Below, piece by piece: positions 25,662 through 34,170 of a stretch of 64,000 bases of DNA; the stretch's first letter is position 1; every line of letters begins with the position of its first letter. The translations under genes were made by a program, and so were the position numbers. The notes under the pieces are model-generated. The model was not told the DNA's origin. It saw only the letters and a program-made list of their open reading frames with translations, and made no database searches. Source of the stretch: JAYFQE01 sp034927345 (GTDB taxonomy: Bacteria; Bacillota; Clostridia; Saccharofermentanales; UBA5734); assembly GCA_034927345.1 (NCBI GenBank), contig JAYFQE010000003.1, positions 62,001 to 126,000 on the forward strand, in the 5' to 3' direction.

Positions 25662-25690
25662 ATTATAATTTATGACAAGCAATAGTTCAA
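25662..25690 (-). promoter_or_regulatory. Predicted sigma-A promoter of the transcarboxylase-like operon
   Basis: TTGAAC, 17-nt spacer, perfect TATAAT on the minus strand, 80 nt ahead of the start of the 12S-like gene. The scpB stop lies 53 nt upstream of the -35, so this separates the two operons. Confidence 0.8.
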
Positions 25691-25742
25691 TAGATAATAA
25701 GCCTATTTGCGGTTATTCCTGAAGAGAATCCAACTCGGCGTT

Positions 25743-26624
25743 TCAATCATCATCGGCGTTTTCCGTATCGCCGAACAGAGCTTCCGAGACTTGCCAGACC
25801 GACGTATCAGCCAGATTGATATCATCTTCTCGGGCGTCGGCCGCCGTCTTTTCGTCATCGCCGGCCTGGCCGACGGCGACGCCGGTTTTTCCATTATTGT
25901 TATCAGCCGGCACAAAGGCCTGCACCAGCTGATCGATGGTCATTTGTTTGTCCCGGTGACGGCCGGCCGCTTCGTCAAGCGATTCGTCAAAATCCCTTAA
26001 TGTGCCGTACATGAGCAATTCCATTGGCGGCAGTTCTTTTACAGAACACAAGCCGAAGTCCAGCAGGAACTGATCGGTCGTGGCAAAAAGCTGCGGCCGG
26101 CCAGGGGCGTCGAGCGTTCCGGCTTCATGAATCAGATTGCGCTCGATCAGCCTGGCGATAATGCTGTCGCTGTTGACACCGCGTACCGCCTCCACTTGGG
26201 CGCGGGTCACCGGCTGATTGTAGGCGATGATTGCCAGGGTCTCATATGCGGCCTGGGACAGGGGCGGCCGATGACGCGGCTGGAACAAACGCTGCAGAAC
26301 GTCGCGCTGGCCCGGTTTGGTTGCCAGTAAATAGCTGCCGTCGATCTCCCGCAGCACAATGCCGCGCTGACGGTCGCGTTGATACCGCTCGGTCATGGCA
26401 GACAGGATCTGTTGCAGCTCTGAACCTGAAACGCCCGTGATCTGCTGCAGTTTTTCCAGCGATATCGGATCGCCGGCGGCAAACAACAAAGCCTCTAAAG
26501 CAGCCGGCACATCGTCGGCGGCTAAACGGACTTCCTCTTCCGGCGTTTCTGTCTCATAGTGCAGGTCTGCCGCCGATTGCTGCTGCAATCCCTCCTGTAG
26601 TAAATCATCCTGCTGATCAGTCAT
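25743..26624 (-). CDS. scpB: Segregation and condensation protein B
   Basis: Kleisin partner of SMC. The winged-helix pair occupies residues about 35-205: ALEALLFAAGDPISLEKLQQ, YQRDRQRGIVLREIDGSYLL, then SQAAYETLAIIAYNQPVTRAQ with VRGVNSD, and GRPQLFATTDQFLLDFGL. At 293 aa it is about 90 residues longer than most ScpB; the additional acidic, low-complexity C-terminal part shows no known motif. The ATG overlaps the scpA stop by 8 nt; a 33-codon upstream extension in the same frame lies inside scpA and is not supported. Confidence 0.94.
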   Translation of the reverse strand: MTDQQDDLLQEGLQQQSAADLHYETETPEEEVRLAADDVPAALEALLFAAGDPISLEKLQQITGVSGSELQQILSAMTERYQRDRQRGIVLREIDGSYLLATKPGQRDVLQRLFQPRHRPPLSQAAYETLAIIAYNQPVTRAQVEAVRGVNSDSIIARLIERNLIHEAGTLDAPGRPQLFATTDQFLLDFGLCSVKELPPMELLMYGTLRDFDESLDEAAGRHRDKQMTIDQLVQAFVPADNNNGKTGVAVGQAGDDEKTAADAREDDINLADTSVWQVSEALFGDTENADDD

Positions 26625-27447
26625 ATTCTTTCTCCTCCACCGGAGCAGTCGACAAAAATTCATTGAGGGCTTCGTCATCATCGATGGTCTGCGCGTAGTC
26701 GGCTTCCAGGAGAATAACATCATACGGCCGGTCCTGGGTGGCGCGGACCTTATTCAGACGCAGCAGCTCCAGCAGCGCCAGAAAACCGGTTACCCGTTCG
26801 GAACGGCTGGTCCGGTCGGCCGGAAATATCTCATTGAAAAACAAACGGGTTTTCATCGCCACCGACCGCCAGATCAACCGCATTTTTTCTTTCAGAGAAA
26901 CTTTATCGCGTTTCAGGATATGGACCAGCCGCTCACTTTGATCCTGAAACCGCATCTGATTCTGTCGGGTCAGCTGACGGCAAGCTTCTAGAAAACGATC
27001 CCAATTCAAGCGTTCCTGATCGACAGCCGGATCGATACCCAAACGCTGCGGCGTTTCGGGCAGCCGATACTGGCATGACGAATAATCGTCATGGCGGTCA
27101 CGCAGATCGCCGGCCAGAGTCTTGCAGCGGCGATATTCCAGCAGGCGAAGAACCAATTCTTCACGCGGGTCATCGATATCGATGCGGTCTCCCTGTTCTT
27201 TTTTAGGCAATAACAAACGGGACTTAATATGCAGCAGCGTTGACGCCATAACCAGAAAATCGCTGGCCAGGTCAAGATCCAGTTCATCCAGACCGGCCAG
27301 ATATGCCAGATACTGGTCCGTGATCTGCTCAATCGGGATATCATAGATATCGATCCGGTTTTTTTCGATCAAATGGCACAGCAGATCCAGCGGGCCTTCG
27401 AATTGGCTGATTTTCAATTCCGGCGGCCGAAGCCCGGCGTTCTCCAT
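26617..27447 (-). CDS. scpA: Segregation and condensation protein A (kleisin)
   Basis: Bridges the SMC heads in chromosome condensation. The N-terminus has ISQFEGPLDLLCHLIEKNRI with DIYDIPIEQITDQYLAYL, and the first domain ends with ASDFLVMASTLLHIKSRLLL. The C-terminal winged helix has RSERVTGFLALLELLRLNKV. 276 aa. I chose the ATG with AAAGGA 6 nt upstream rather than the in-frame TTG seven codons earlier. It follows trpS by 10 nt and overlaps scpB by 8 nt. Confidence 0.95.
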   Translation of the reverse strand: MENAGLRPPELKISQFEGPLDLLCHLIEKNRIDIYDIPIEQITDQYLAYLAGLDELDLDLASDFLVMASTLLHIKSRLLLPKKEQGDRIDIDDPREELVLRLLEYRRCKTLAGDLRDRHDDYSSCQYRLPETPQRLGIDPAVDQERLNWDRFLEACRQLTRQNQMRFQDQSERLVHILKRDKVSLKEKMRLIWRSVAMKTRLFFNEIFPADRTSRSERVTGFLALLELLRLNKVRATQDRPYDVILLEADYAQTIDDDEALNEFLSTAPVEEKEYD

Positions 27448-27457
27448 AGCGTGTCCT

Positions 27458-28444
27458 TTAAAGACCAATATGCATGGCCGAACGAACTTCTTCGATAGTC
27501 GCAGATGCTTTTCGCCGGGCCTTGGCGGAACCGGCTTCGATCATCTCGGTCAATCCGGCCTTGTTCTGCAGCAACTGCAGCCGTTTCTCATGGATCGGCT
27601 GGTGGAAGGCCATGAGCTTTTCATGCAGCTTTTTCTTGCAGGCAACACAACCGATCGTCCCCGCGCGGCAGCTGGACGAAATATCGTCAACCTCGTCAGG
27701 GCTGAAAACTTTATGGAACGAAAACACCGAGCATACTTCGGGATGACCCGGATCATTCTTGCGGATGCGGGCCGGGTCGGTCACCATGTTCATGACCTTC
27801 TGACGGACGGTCTCGGGCGTATCGGCAAAGGAGATGGTATTGCCATAACTCTTCGACATCTTGCGGCCGTCCGTACCGGGCAGGACCTTGGCGGCCGTAA
27901 GCAGAGGCTGCGGTTCCGGGAAAACCTGCCCGTACAAATAATTAAAGCGGCGGGCAATCTCGCGCGACAATTCCAGATGCGGCAGCTGATCTTCGCCAAC
28001 GGGAACAAAATCAGCCTTATAGATCAAAATATCGGCCGACATCAGGCAAGGGTATCCCAGAAAACCGTATGTCGTAATATCTTTGTCTTTCATCTGATTG
28101 AGCTGATCCTTATAGGTCGGGCAGCGTTCCAGCCAGGCCAGCGGCGTAAACATAGAAAACAACAAGAATAATTCCGCATGTTCTTTAATCTTGGACTGCA
28201 GGAAGAGCGTCGCTTTATCCGGATCAAGACCGCAGGCGATAAAATCGGCCATCAGGCTGATCGTGTTTTCCGCCAACTGTTCCGTATCCGCATAACCGGT
28301 TGTCAAGGCATGCCAATCGGCTATAAAAAAGCTGCAGTCATATTCATCCTGCAAGCGTACCCAATTATGCAAGGCGCCAAAGTAATTGCCCAGATGGATG
28401 TCTCCGGTCGGCCGGGCGCCGCTGAGAACGATTTTTTTATTCAT
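27458..28444 (-). CDS. trpS: Tryptophanyl-tRNA synthetase
   Basis: Class Ic synthetase, 328 aa. SGARPTGDIHLGNYFGAL holds the class I HIGH-type motif (HLGN form), and GRKMSKSYGN is the KMSKS loop near residue 195. Other family blocks are FIADWHALTTGY and GFLGYPCLMSADILIYKADF. GGGGGA lies just before the chosen ATG; an ATG six codons upstream lies ahead of that site. It is in an operon with the site-2 protease homologue and scpAB. I saw no tryptophan T-box ahead of it. Confidence 0.96.
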   Translation of the reverse strand: MNKKIVLSGARPTGDIHLGNYFGALHNWVRLQDEYDCSFFIADWHALTTGYADTEQLAENTISLMADFIACGLDPDKATLFLQSKIKEHAELFLLFSMFTPLAWLERCPTYKDQLNQMKDKDITTYGFLGYPCLMSADILIYKADFVPVGEDQLPHLELSREIARRFNYLYGQVFPEPQPLLTAAKVLPGTDGRKMSKSYGNTISFADTPETVRQKVMNMVTDPARIRKNDPGHPEVCSVFSFHKVFSPDEVDDISSSCRAGTIGCVACKKKLHEKLMAFHQPIHEKRLQLLQNKAGLTEMIEAGSAKARRKASATIEEVRSAMHIGL

Positions 28445-28530
28445 ATGTCCCCCATTCCGCATCCGGGATGATCCGGGTTTTGAAGCCGGCAGCGGATGCC
28501 AGTTCTATATTTAAGCCATAGTCAACGAAA

Positions 28531-29259
28531 TCAGATTAAACTTGCAGTCCGCCAGAACCATCGGAACAGCCAATCAATCGGATCGCAGATGATGTGGTTA
28601 AGCGGATTGGCAATGAATGACAAGACCGTCGATAAAATACCGCCGCCGAAAAGAACCAGCAGCAGGAAAGCCAGGCCGATATACCGTTCATAGCTCATCA
28701 GTTTATAATAGACGCCGTTGGGCAGCAGAATGCCGAATACTTTAAAGCCGTCGAGCGGCGGAATCGGCAGCAGGTTGAAAATGGCCAAAGTCAAGTTGGC
28801 TGTATAAAAGCGCAGCATGATCGTCTGCAGCAGAATTAATACGGTATTATCATAAAGGCCGGCAGCCAGGCCTATCGTACTGCAAATATAATATAAAAGC
28901 ACAGCGGCCACCGCCAGGATCAGATTGGATACCGGACCGGCGACGCTGGTGAGCATCATGCCTTTTTTGATCGTATATTTATGGTCAAAACGGGCCGGAT
29001 TGATCGGTACCGGCCGTGCCCAGCCTATGCCGCCGATGATGAATGTGATCGTGCCGATCGGATCCAGATGCGCCAGCGGATTCATGGACAGCCGGCCTTG
29101 AAGCGCGGCCGTGTCGTCGCCTAAGCGATATGCCGCCCAGGCGTTGGCCATTTCATGAAAAGACAATGAAATGCAGAGAACCAGGATGGTTATCAGAAAA
29201 TCCTGCAGATTAAAATTGGTAAAGCGGCTGAGCAAGCCGCTCAGGGCTACAATGGGCAT
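28531..29259 (-). CDS. Site-2 protease family (M50B) membrane protein with altered zinc motif
   Basis: 242-residue protein with about five membrane helices, related to Bacillus YwhC-type M50 proteins. Family blocks: ISLSFHEMANAWAAYRLGD, GRLSMNPLAHLDPIGTITFI, GWARPVPINPARF, and FNLLPIPPLDGFKVFG with the Asp zinc ligand. The zinc-binding HExxH is HEMAN, so the second histidine is an asparagine. The codon is AAC and the frame around it is intact. It could be a pseudoprotease or use Asn as a poor ligand. GGGAGA precedes the ATG. First gene of the trpS-scpAB operon. Confidence 0.9.
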   Translation of the reverse strand: MPIVALSGLLSRFTNFNLQDFLITILVLCISLSFHEMANAWAAYRLGDDTAALQGRLSMNPLAHLDPIGTITFIIGGIGWARPVPINPARFDHKYTIKKGMMLTSVAGPVSNLILAVAAVLLYYICSTIGLAAGLYDNTVLILLQTIMLRFYTANLTLAIFNLLPIPPLDGFKVFGILLPNGVYYKLMSYERYIGLAFLLLVLFGGGILSTVLSFIANPLNHIICDPIDWLFRWFWRTASLI

Positions 29260-29328
29260 GATGACTCTCCCGTCGGCCGCCCGGGGCGGCATATTAGGCG
29301 GCTGCAGTTCAAACCGTCATTGGTGTTT

Positions 29329-29337
29329 ATTATAGCA
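29329..29337 (-). promoter_or_regulatory. Predicted extended -10 promoter of the site-2 protease homologue-trpS-scpAB operon
   Basis: TGC followed by a perfect TATAAT on the minus strand, about 70 nt before the first gene. No good -35 is seen at 17 nt, as is usual for extended -10 promoters. Confidence 0.6.
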
Positions 29338-29379
29338 CAAAGCCTGTCGGGGTGTGGCATCCCTTACTTGTTATAAGCG

Positions 29380-29418
29380 GCTGCCGGCCCGGGCATATTG
29401 TTCCTGCGGGCCGGCAGC
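29380..29418 (-). terminator. Stem-loop downstream of ileS
   Basis: Perfect 12-bp stem GCTGCCGGCCCG / CGGGCCGGCAGC with a 15-nt loop, beginning 20 nt after the ileS stop. The tail CGCTTATAAC is only weakly T-rich, so termination may be partial or the hairpin may protect the mRNA 3' end. Confidence 0.6.
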
Positions 29419-29438
29419 AGTCTGAACGCGGTTTGATT

Positions 29439-32400
29439 TTAAGGTCTTGCAGGCAAGCGCTCCACAGATAAAGTACAGGTTTCGCCATTCAGATCCCATT
29501 CGCGGCTGTTGGGGCCGGCGCCGCATTCGATCCGGACAGCCAGTACTTCATCGGCAATTCTTGCCGTGTAACGCTCCATGATATCGCGGATTTTATCATT
29601 GCCCTGATGGCGCAAGACGATGCGGTCCATGATGTCGAAATCACTTTCTTTACGCATCGTCTGAACCTTGCTGACGATCTCGCGTACAAAACCCTCTTCA
29701 ATCAGTTCAGGCGTCAGTTTCGTGTCCAGAGCGATGGTAAAATCGCGGTCATTCTCCGTCGCCAGCCCCTCCGGCTGTACCGATTCGATCAGCAGGTCCG
29801 CCTCGGCTAAAGCGATCGTTTTGCCGGCCAGATCCAGTTCAAGCTGTCCGCTGACCCGCAGCTCTTTTATGGCTTTACGGCCGTCCAGATGCTGCAGCAA
29901 TTCGGAAACCTGCGGCAGCTGCTTGCCGAAACGTTTGCCCAGAGTCCGCAGCTGCGGCTTGAACCGATAATCCAGCAAAGCCGCGCTGTCCTCCAGATAT
30001 TCCATCCGCCGGACATTCAATTCGTCGATAATCAAGGCATTATAGGCCGCCGGCAGTTCACGCGGGGCAACCGCATACAGGCAGGAAAGCGGCTGGCGGT
30101 TTTTAATAGCCGCCGCATTGCGGGCGGCGCGGCCCATGACCACCATGTGGAGAACATCTGCCATGTTCTTTTCCAGGTCGAGATCGATCATGCCGGTGTC
30201 GGCTTGCGGGAAATCACACAGGTGAACGCTCTCCGGCTCATCCGGCTGATGGCTTAGAATCAGGTTCTGGTACATGGTTTCCGCCATGAACGGGATATAG
30301 GGAGCCGTCAGGCGGGTCAGCGTCGACAGAACCGTAAACAGCGTCATATAAGCGTTGATCTTATCCTGATTCATGTCCGGCTGCCAAAAACGATCCCGGC
30401 TGCGCCGGACATACCAGTTGGACAATTCGTCAACAAAAGCCTGGATAGCACGTCCTGAAGTCGTAATGTCATATTGGGCGAGGCCTTGGTCAACCTGGCC
30501 GATCAAGGTGTTCAGCCGGCTGAGCACCCAGCGGTCCAGCTCGCTTAAACTGGCGCGGTCAAGCTGATATCGGGCCGGGTTAAATTGATCGATACGTGCG
30601 TACAGGATATAGAAGGCATAGGTATTCCATAAGGTTCCCATAAACTTGCGTTGCGCTTCGCTGACCGCCTCGTCGGAGAAACGCGAAGGCAGCCAGGGCG
30701 CGCTGCCTGTATAGAAATACCAGCGTACCGCGTCGGCGCCCTGTTTATTCAGGATCTGCCAGGGATCGACAACATTGCCTTTGTGCTTCGACATCTTCTG
30801 GCCGTTTTTATCCTGGACCAGGCCAAGCACGATTACGTTGCGATAAGGCGATTGGTCAAAAAGCAAGGTGCCTAAGGCCATCAAGGTATAGAACCAGCCG
30901 CGGGTCTGGTCCAGCGCCTCAGATATGAAATCCGCCGGGAAATGTTTCTCGAACTCCTCTTTATGCTCAAATGGATAATGCCACTGGGCGAAAGGCATGG
31001 ATCCGGAATCGAACCAGCAGTCGATCACCTCGCTGACCCGGGTCATACGGCCGCCGCACTCCGGGCAACGCAAATGAACCTTGTCGATAGACGGCTTGTG
31101 CAGTTCGATGACATCCGGGCAATCATCCGACATAGCTTTTAATTCGGCAATACTGCCCACCAGGTGGCGGTGTCCGCAAGAGCATTCCCAGATCGGCAGC
31201 GGCGTACCCCAATAACGTTCGCGTGAAATGCCCCAGTCGATGACGTTTTCCAGGAAATTGCCGAAACGGCCGTCGCGGATTGTCTCCGGAATCCAATTGA
31301 CCCCGGCGTTGTTGCGCAGCAAATTGTCGCGGACGGCAGTCATGCGGACAAACCAGGAGTCGCGGGCGTAATAGATAAGCGGCGTATCACAGCGCCAGCA
31401 GAAAGGATAGCTGTGTTCATAAGGCATGGTTTTTAAAAGAAGGCCGTCCTGCCGGAGCTTACGGATCAAACCGGCGTCGGCGTCTTTACAGAAAACGCCG
31501 GCAAAATCCGTCACTTCCGCCGGCATGGTGCCATCTTCTTTAACCAGCTGGACAAAAGGCAGATCGTACTTGTGGCCGACCCGGGCGTCATCTTCGCCAA
31601 AAGCCGGGGCAATATGGACAATGCCGGTGCCGTCGGTCAAGGTAACATAAGAATCAGCCGTCACATAAAACGCTTTTTTCCCCGATGCGGCAATTTTTGC
31701 CTCGGCATAAGAAAATAACGGTTCATATGTCTTGCCGACCAAATCATTGCCCTTCATGCGGGCAATGATCCGGCATCCATGATCAAAAAGCTGCGGCGCC
31801 AGCACACCGGCCAGATAATAACGAACCGGTTTAACCGTACCGTCCAGATCCTGATCCACTTCGATCAACGCATACTCTTCATCCGGATTGACGCAAAGAG
31901 CCACGTTGGACGGCAAAGTCCAGGGCGTGGTAGTCCAGGCTGCCAGCCAGGTGTCGGCTTCCCCGCTGACGCGGAAACGGACAAAAACAGAAGTGTCCTT
32001 GACATCCTGATATCCCTGCGCGACTTCATGGCTGGAAAGCGCCGTGCCGCAGCGCGGGCAATAAGGAACAATTTTATGGCCTTTGTACAGAAGCCCTTTG
32101 TCCCAGATCGTACGCAGCGCCCACCATTCTGATTCGATATACTGATTATCATAGGTGATATAGGGATTATCCATATCTGCCCAGAAACCGACCCGATCAG
32201 ACATCTGTTCCCATTCTGTTTTGTATTTCCAGACACTCTCCCGGCATTTCTGAATAAAAGGCTCGACGCCGTAAGACTCAATCTGCGGTTTGCCGTTGAT
32301 GCCCAGCATCTTTTCTACTTCCAGCTCAACCGGCAGCCCATGGGTGTCCCAGCCGGCTTTACGCAAGACATGGTTCCCTTTCATGGTCTGATAACGCGGA

Positions 32401-32603
32401 ATGATATCCTTGATAACCCGCGTTAGAATATGACCGATATGCGGCTTGCCGTTGGCCGTCGGCGGACCGTCAAAAAAGGTAAACTCCGGGCAGCCTTCAC
32501 GGTGCTCGATTGATTTCTGGAAAATCCGGTTTTTCCGCCAAAATTCCAGAACTTCCTTTTCCCGTTCGACAAAACTCATGTCGGTAGCAACTTTTTGGTA
32601 CAT
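29439..32603 (-). CDS. ileS: Isoleucyl-tRNA synthetase
   Basis: Class Ia synthetase, 1054 aa. TANGKPHIGHILTRVIKDII holds the HIGH motif (PHIGH) near residue 50. The editing domain has AWTTTPWTLPSNVALCVNPD near 225 and PAFGEDDARVG near 335. QKMSKHKGNVVDPW is the KMSKS loop near 610. The C-terminal part resembles the eukaryote-like type of IleRS found in some bacteria: it has no obvious C-terminal Cys4 zinc finger and ends in a DUF5915-like beta domain. A T-box leader precedes it. Eukaryote-like IleRS has often been linked to mupirocin tolerance; whether that applies here is inference. Confidence 0.96.
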   Translation of the reverse strand: MYQKVATDMSFVEREKEVLEFWRKNRIFQKSIEHREGCPEFTFFDGPPTANGKPHIGHILTRVIKDIIPRYQTMKGNHVLRKAGWDTHGLPVELEVEKMLGINGKPQIESYGVEPFIQKCRESVWKYKTEWEQMSDRVGFWADMDNPYITYDNQYIESEWWALRTIWDKGLLYKGHKIVPYCPRCGTALSSHEVAQGYQDVKDTSVFVRFRVSGEADTWLAAWTTTPWTLPSNVALCVNPDEEYALIEVDQDLDGTVKPVRYYLAGVLAPQLFDHGCRIIARMKGNDLVGKTYEPLFSYAEAKIAASGKKAFYVTADSYVTLTDGTGIVHIAPAFGEDDARVGHKYDLPFVQLVKEDGTMPAEVTDFAGVFCKDADAGLIRKLRQDGLLLKTMPYEHSYPFCWRCDTPLIYYARDSWFVRMTAVRDNLLRNNAGVNWIPETIRDGRFGNFLENVIDWGISRERYWGTPLPIWECSCGHRHLVGSIAELKAMSDDCPDVIELHKPSIDKVHLRCPECGGRMTRVSEVIDCWFDSGSMPFAQWHYPFEHKEEFEKHFPADFISEALDQTRGWFYTLMALGTLLFDQSPYRNVIVLGLVQDKNGQKMSKHKGNVVDPWQILNKQGADAVRWYFYTGSAPWLPSRFSDEAVSEAQRKFMGTLWNTYAFYILYARIDQFNPARYQLDRASLSELDRWVLSRLNTLIGQVDQGLAQYDITTSGRAIQAFVDELSNWYVRRSRDRFWQPDMNQDKINAYMTLFTVLSTLTRLTAPYIPFMAETMYQNLILSHQPDEPESVHLCDFPQADTGMIDLDLEKNMADVLHMVVMGRAARNAAAIKNRQPLSCLYAVAPRELPAAYNALIIDELNVRRMEYLEDSAALLDYRFKPQLRTLGKRFGKQLPQVSELLQHLDGRKAIKELRVSGQLELDLAGKTIALAEADLLIESVQPEGLATENDRDFTIALDTKLTPELIEEGFVREIVSKVQTMRKESDFDIMDRIVLRHQGNDKIRDIMERYTARIADEVLAVRIECGAGPNSREWDLNGETCTLSVERLPARP

Positions 32604-32631
32604 GGCCAGGCCTCCTCAATAAAATCCAAAT

Positions 32632-32907
32632 AAAAAGGCGCCCCAAACGGGGCGCCTTGCAGCGCGGTACCACCCGTAACAACGTCCGGCCATATCCGGC
32701 CGTTCGTTATCTCGTCTTCCTGTAACGGGGACGCTGCCCGAAGGCAGTCTGCCGGTCCTTCCTACCGCCGCGGATAACCTCGGTTTCGTCAGACAGTTCG
32801 CGGATGATTTTCGGTCAGGCTTGTTCCATGCGGCTCACACGATCCCGCACTCGCTGCGGCACATCCCCTGCTTACTCTTCCGGTCAAAACTTTTATGATT
32901 ATTATTG
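32632..32907 (-). promoter_or_regulatory. T-box riboswitch (isoleucine) controlling ileS
   Basis: The minus strand carries the 13-nt T-box core GGGTGGTACCGCG (32663-32675). Directly after it is an intrinsic terminator: stem GGCGCCCC / GGGGCGCC (32637-32656), loop GTTT, then T5. Upstream are a stem I-like region with a purine-rich GAGTAAGCAGG and a specifier segment GAAAATCATCC near 32803-32810. Both in-register triplets there read ATC, the Ile codon. Uncharged tRNA-Ile would stabilise the antiterminator and allow ileS transcription. Confidence 0.93.
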
Positions 32908-32913
32908 CGTTTG

Positions 32914-32943
32914 ATTATAGCCTGAGCATGGCAGGAAAGTCAA
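32914..32943 (-). promoter_or_regulatory. Predicted sigma-A promoter of the ileS T-box transcript
   Basis: TTGACT, 18-nt spacer, perfect TATAAT on the minus strand. The -35 starts 3 nt after the DUF917 stop codon, and no terminator separates the two genes. Confidence 0.85.
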
Positions 32944-32945
32944 GA

Positions 32946-34088
32946 TCAACAACCCCTGTTCAGGCGATCTTCAGCCGGCGTATAGATTTCATCAAAGCCG
33001 AAAGCCTTCGGCCCCAGTACTTCAAGCGCCTTGGCGGTCCGGAAAATATCTGCTGATTTTCTGACGATAACCGCTACTTGGGTACCTTCGGCGATGTTGG
33101 TGTTGGTAATCGGCTCCCCGGTTGAAGCATTAACCACAATGATGCTGTCGGGGCTGGTTATCAGCAGCTCATCGTTTCTCCAGCATAAATGGTTTTCATT
33201 TTTAAACCAGATTTTAAGGGTCTGCCCCTGATATTCTCCCTCACCTGCTATGGTATGAGTACCCCAGAAATATCCCAAACGGTCTTCCCATTCCTTTTTT
33301 ACGACAGTGCCCCGGCTGATCAGCCAGCCGTCCAGCGCTTTAACAACGGCTGCAACCGGATCTCTGCCTTGTTCATAGGTTTGGCGGATAAGTCTGCCAA
33401 TATTCAGGCATTCCGATAGTGTTCCTTTAACCAGAACCTCACGCAATTCCTTACCTGTCATTAAAAATCCGGCGTCGCCGGTCGAACTGAAGGAAGCTGC
33501 GCTGATCAGCTTGCCGACTCGCTCAGCCATGGCATAGCTGGTCGCTTCCTTAATGATGCATACATTCCCCCAGGCATCAACAGTCGTAATCGGCATCAAG
33601 GCTTTGTCAGCCAGAAAAGGCGTGGTCTGGGTAATTTCCGGGATGGCGCGACCGGTGAAATCCCCGTTGACCGTTGGAATGCCGATCAGGCTGCCGGCCG
33701 CTATGCAACCGGCCGTATTGCCGCCGCCCAGTTCCACCGGGATAAGGGCATCGATTTTCCGTCCTGAAAAGTCAGCCAGGACCTGAACAGCCTTGGCCAA
33801 ACAATCCTTATCCTTATTGATAATTTCACCAAGACCAAATTTCCGCATCTCCTGGTAAGCTTCTTCAGTCAGCGGAGCGATTGAACCCATTAAAAAGGGA
33901 CAAGCAACCACAGCGTCATCCGCCAGGTCATCAATATCGATCCAGCCGATATCCCTGCCCTTTTCCAGTTCGCCGGCTAATGACTCGATACCATGAACCG
34001 GATTGCCGCCGCCACCTGTACCAAAGAATGTGCAGCCTCTTACAAAATCTTGAATATCATTCAGATCCTTTAATACTTGTCTAGCCAT
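32946..34088 (-). CDS. DUF917 family protein (S-methyl thiohydantoin desulfurase-like)
   Basis: 380-residue cytoplasmic protein of the DUF917 family. It starts with a characteristic CTFFGTGGGGNPVHG loop near residue 20, then ALIPVELGGGNTAGCIAAGS, GIPTVNGDFTGRAIPEITQT and VDAWGNVCII. Family members occur with hydantoinases, and the family has been renamed after an S-methyl thiohydantoin desulfurase activity. Here it ends a cassette with a sugar-type ABC transporter and a putative glycoside hydrolase, so the substrate is open. AAGGAG lies 5 nt before the ATG. PucR regulators are also linked to purine/hydantoin-type catabolism in other species, which favours a nitrogen heterocycle link. Confidence 0.85.
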   Translation of the reverse strand: MARQVLKDLNDIQDFVRGCTFFGTGGGGNPVHGIESLAGELEKGRDIGWIDIDDLADDAVVACPFLMGSIAPLTEEAYQEMRKFGLGEIINKDKDCLAKAVQVLADFSGRKIDALIPVELGGGNTAGCIAAGSLIGIPTVNGDFTGRAIPEITQTTPFLADKALMPITTVDAWGNVCIIKEATSYAMAERVGKLISAASFSSTGDAGFLMTGKELREVLVKGTLSECLNIGRLIRQTYEQGRDPVAAVVKALDGWLISRGTVVKKEWEDRLGYFWGTHTIAGEGEYQGQTLKIWFKNENHLCWRNDELLITSPDSIIVVNASTGEPITNTNIAEGTQVAVIVRKSADIFRTAKALEVLGPKAFGFDEIYTPAEDRLNRGC

Positions 34089-34170
34089 TTTGTCTCCTTG
34101 TAATCTGATATATCTGCCGATATTTTTCAGCCGCTCAGGGCTGTCTTGTTTGTCTGGTTCAGATTCGGAT

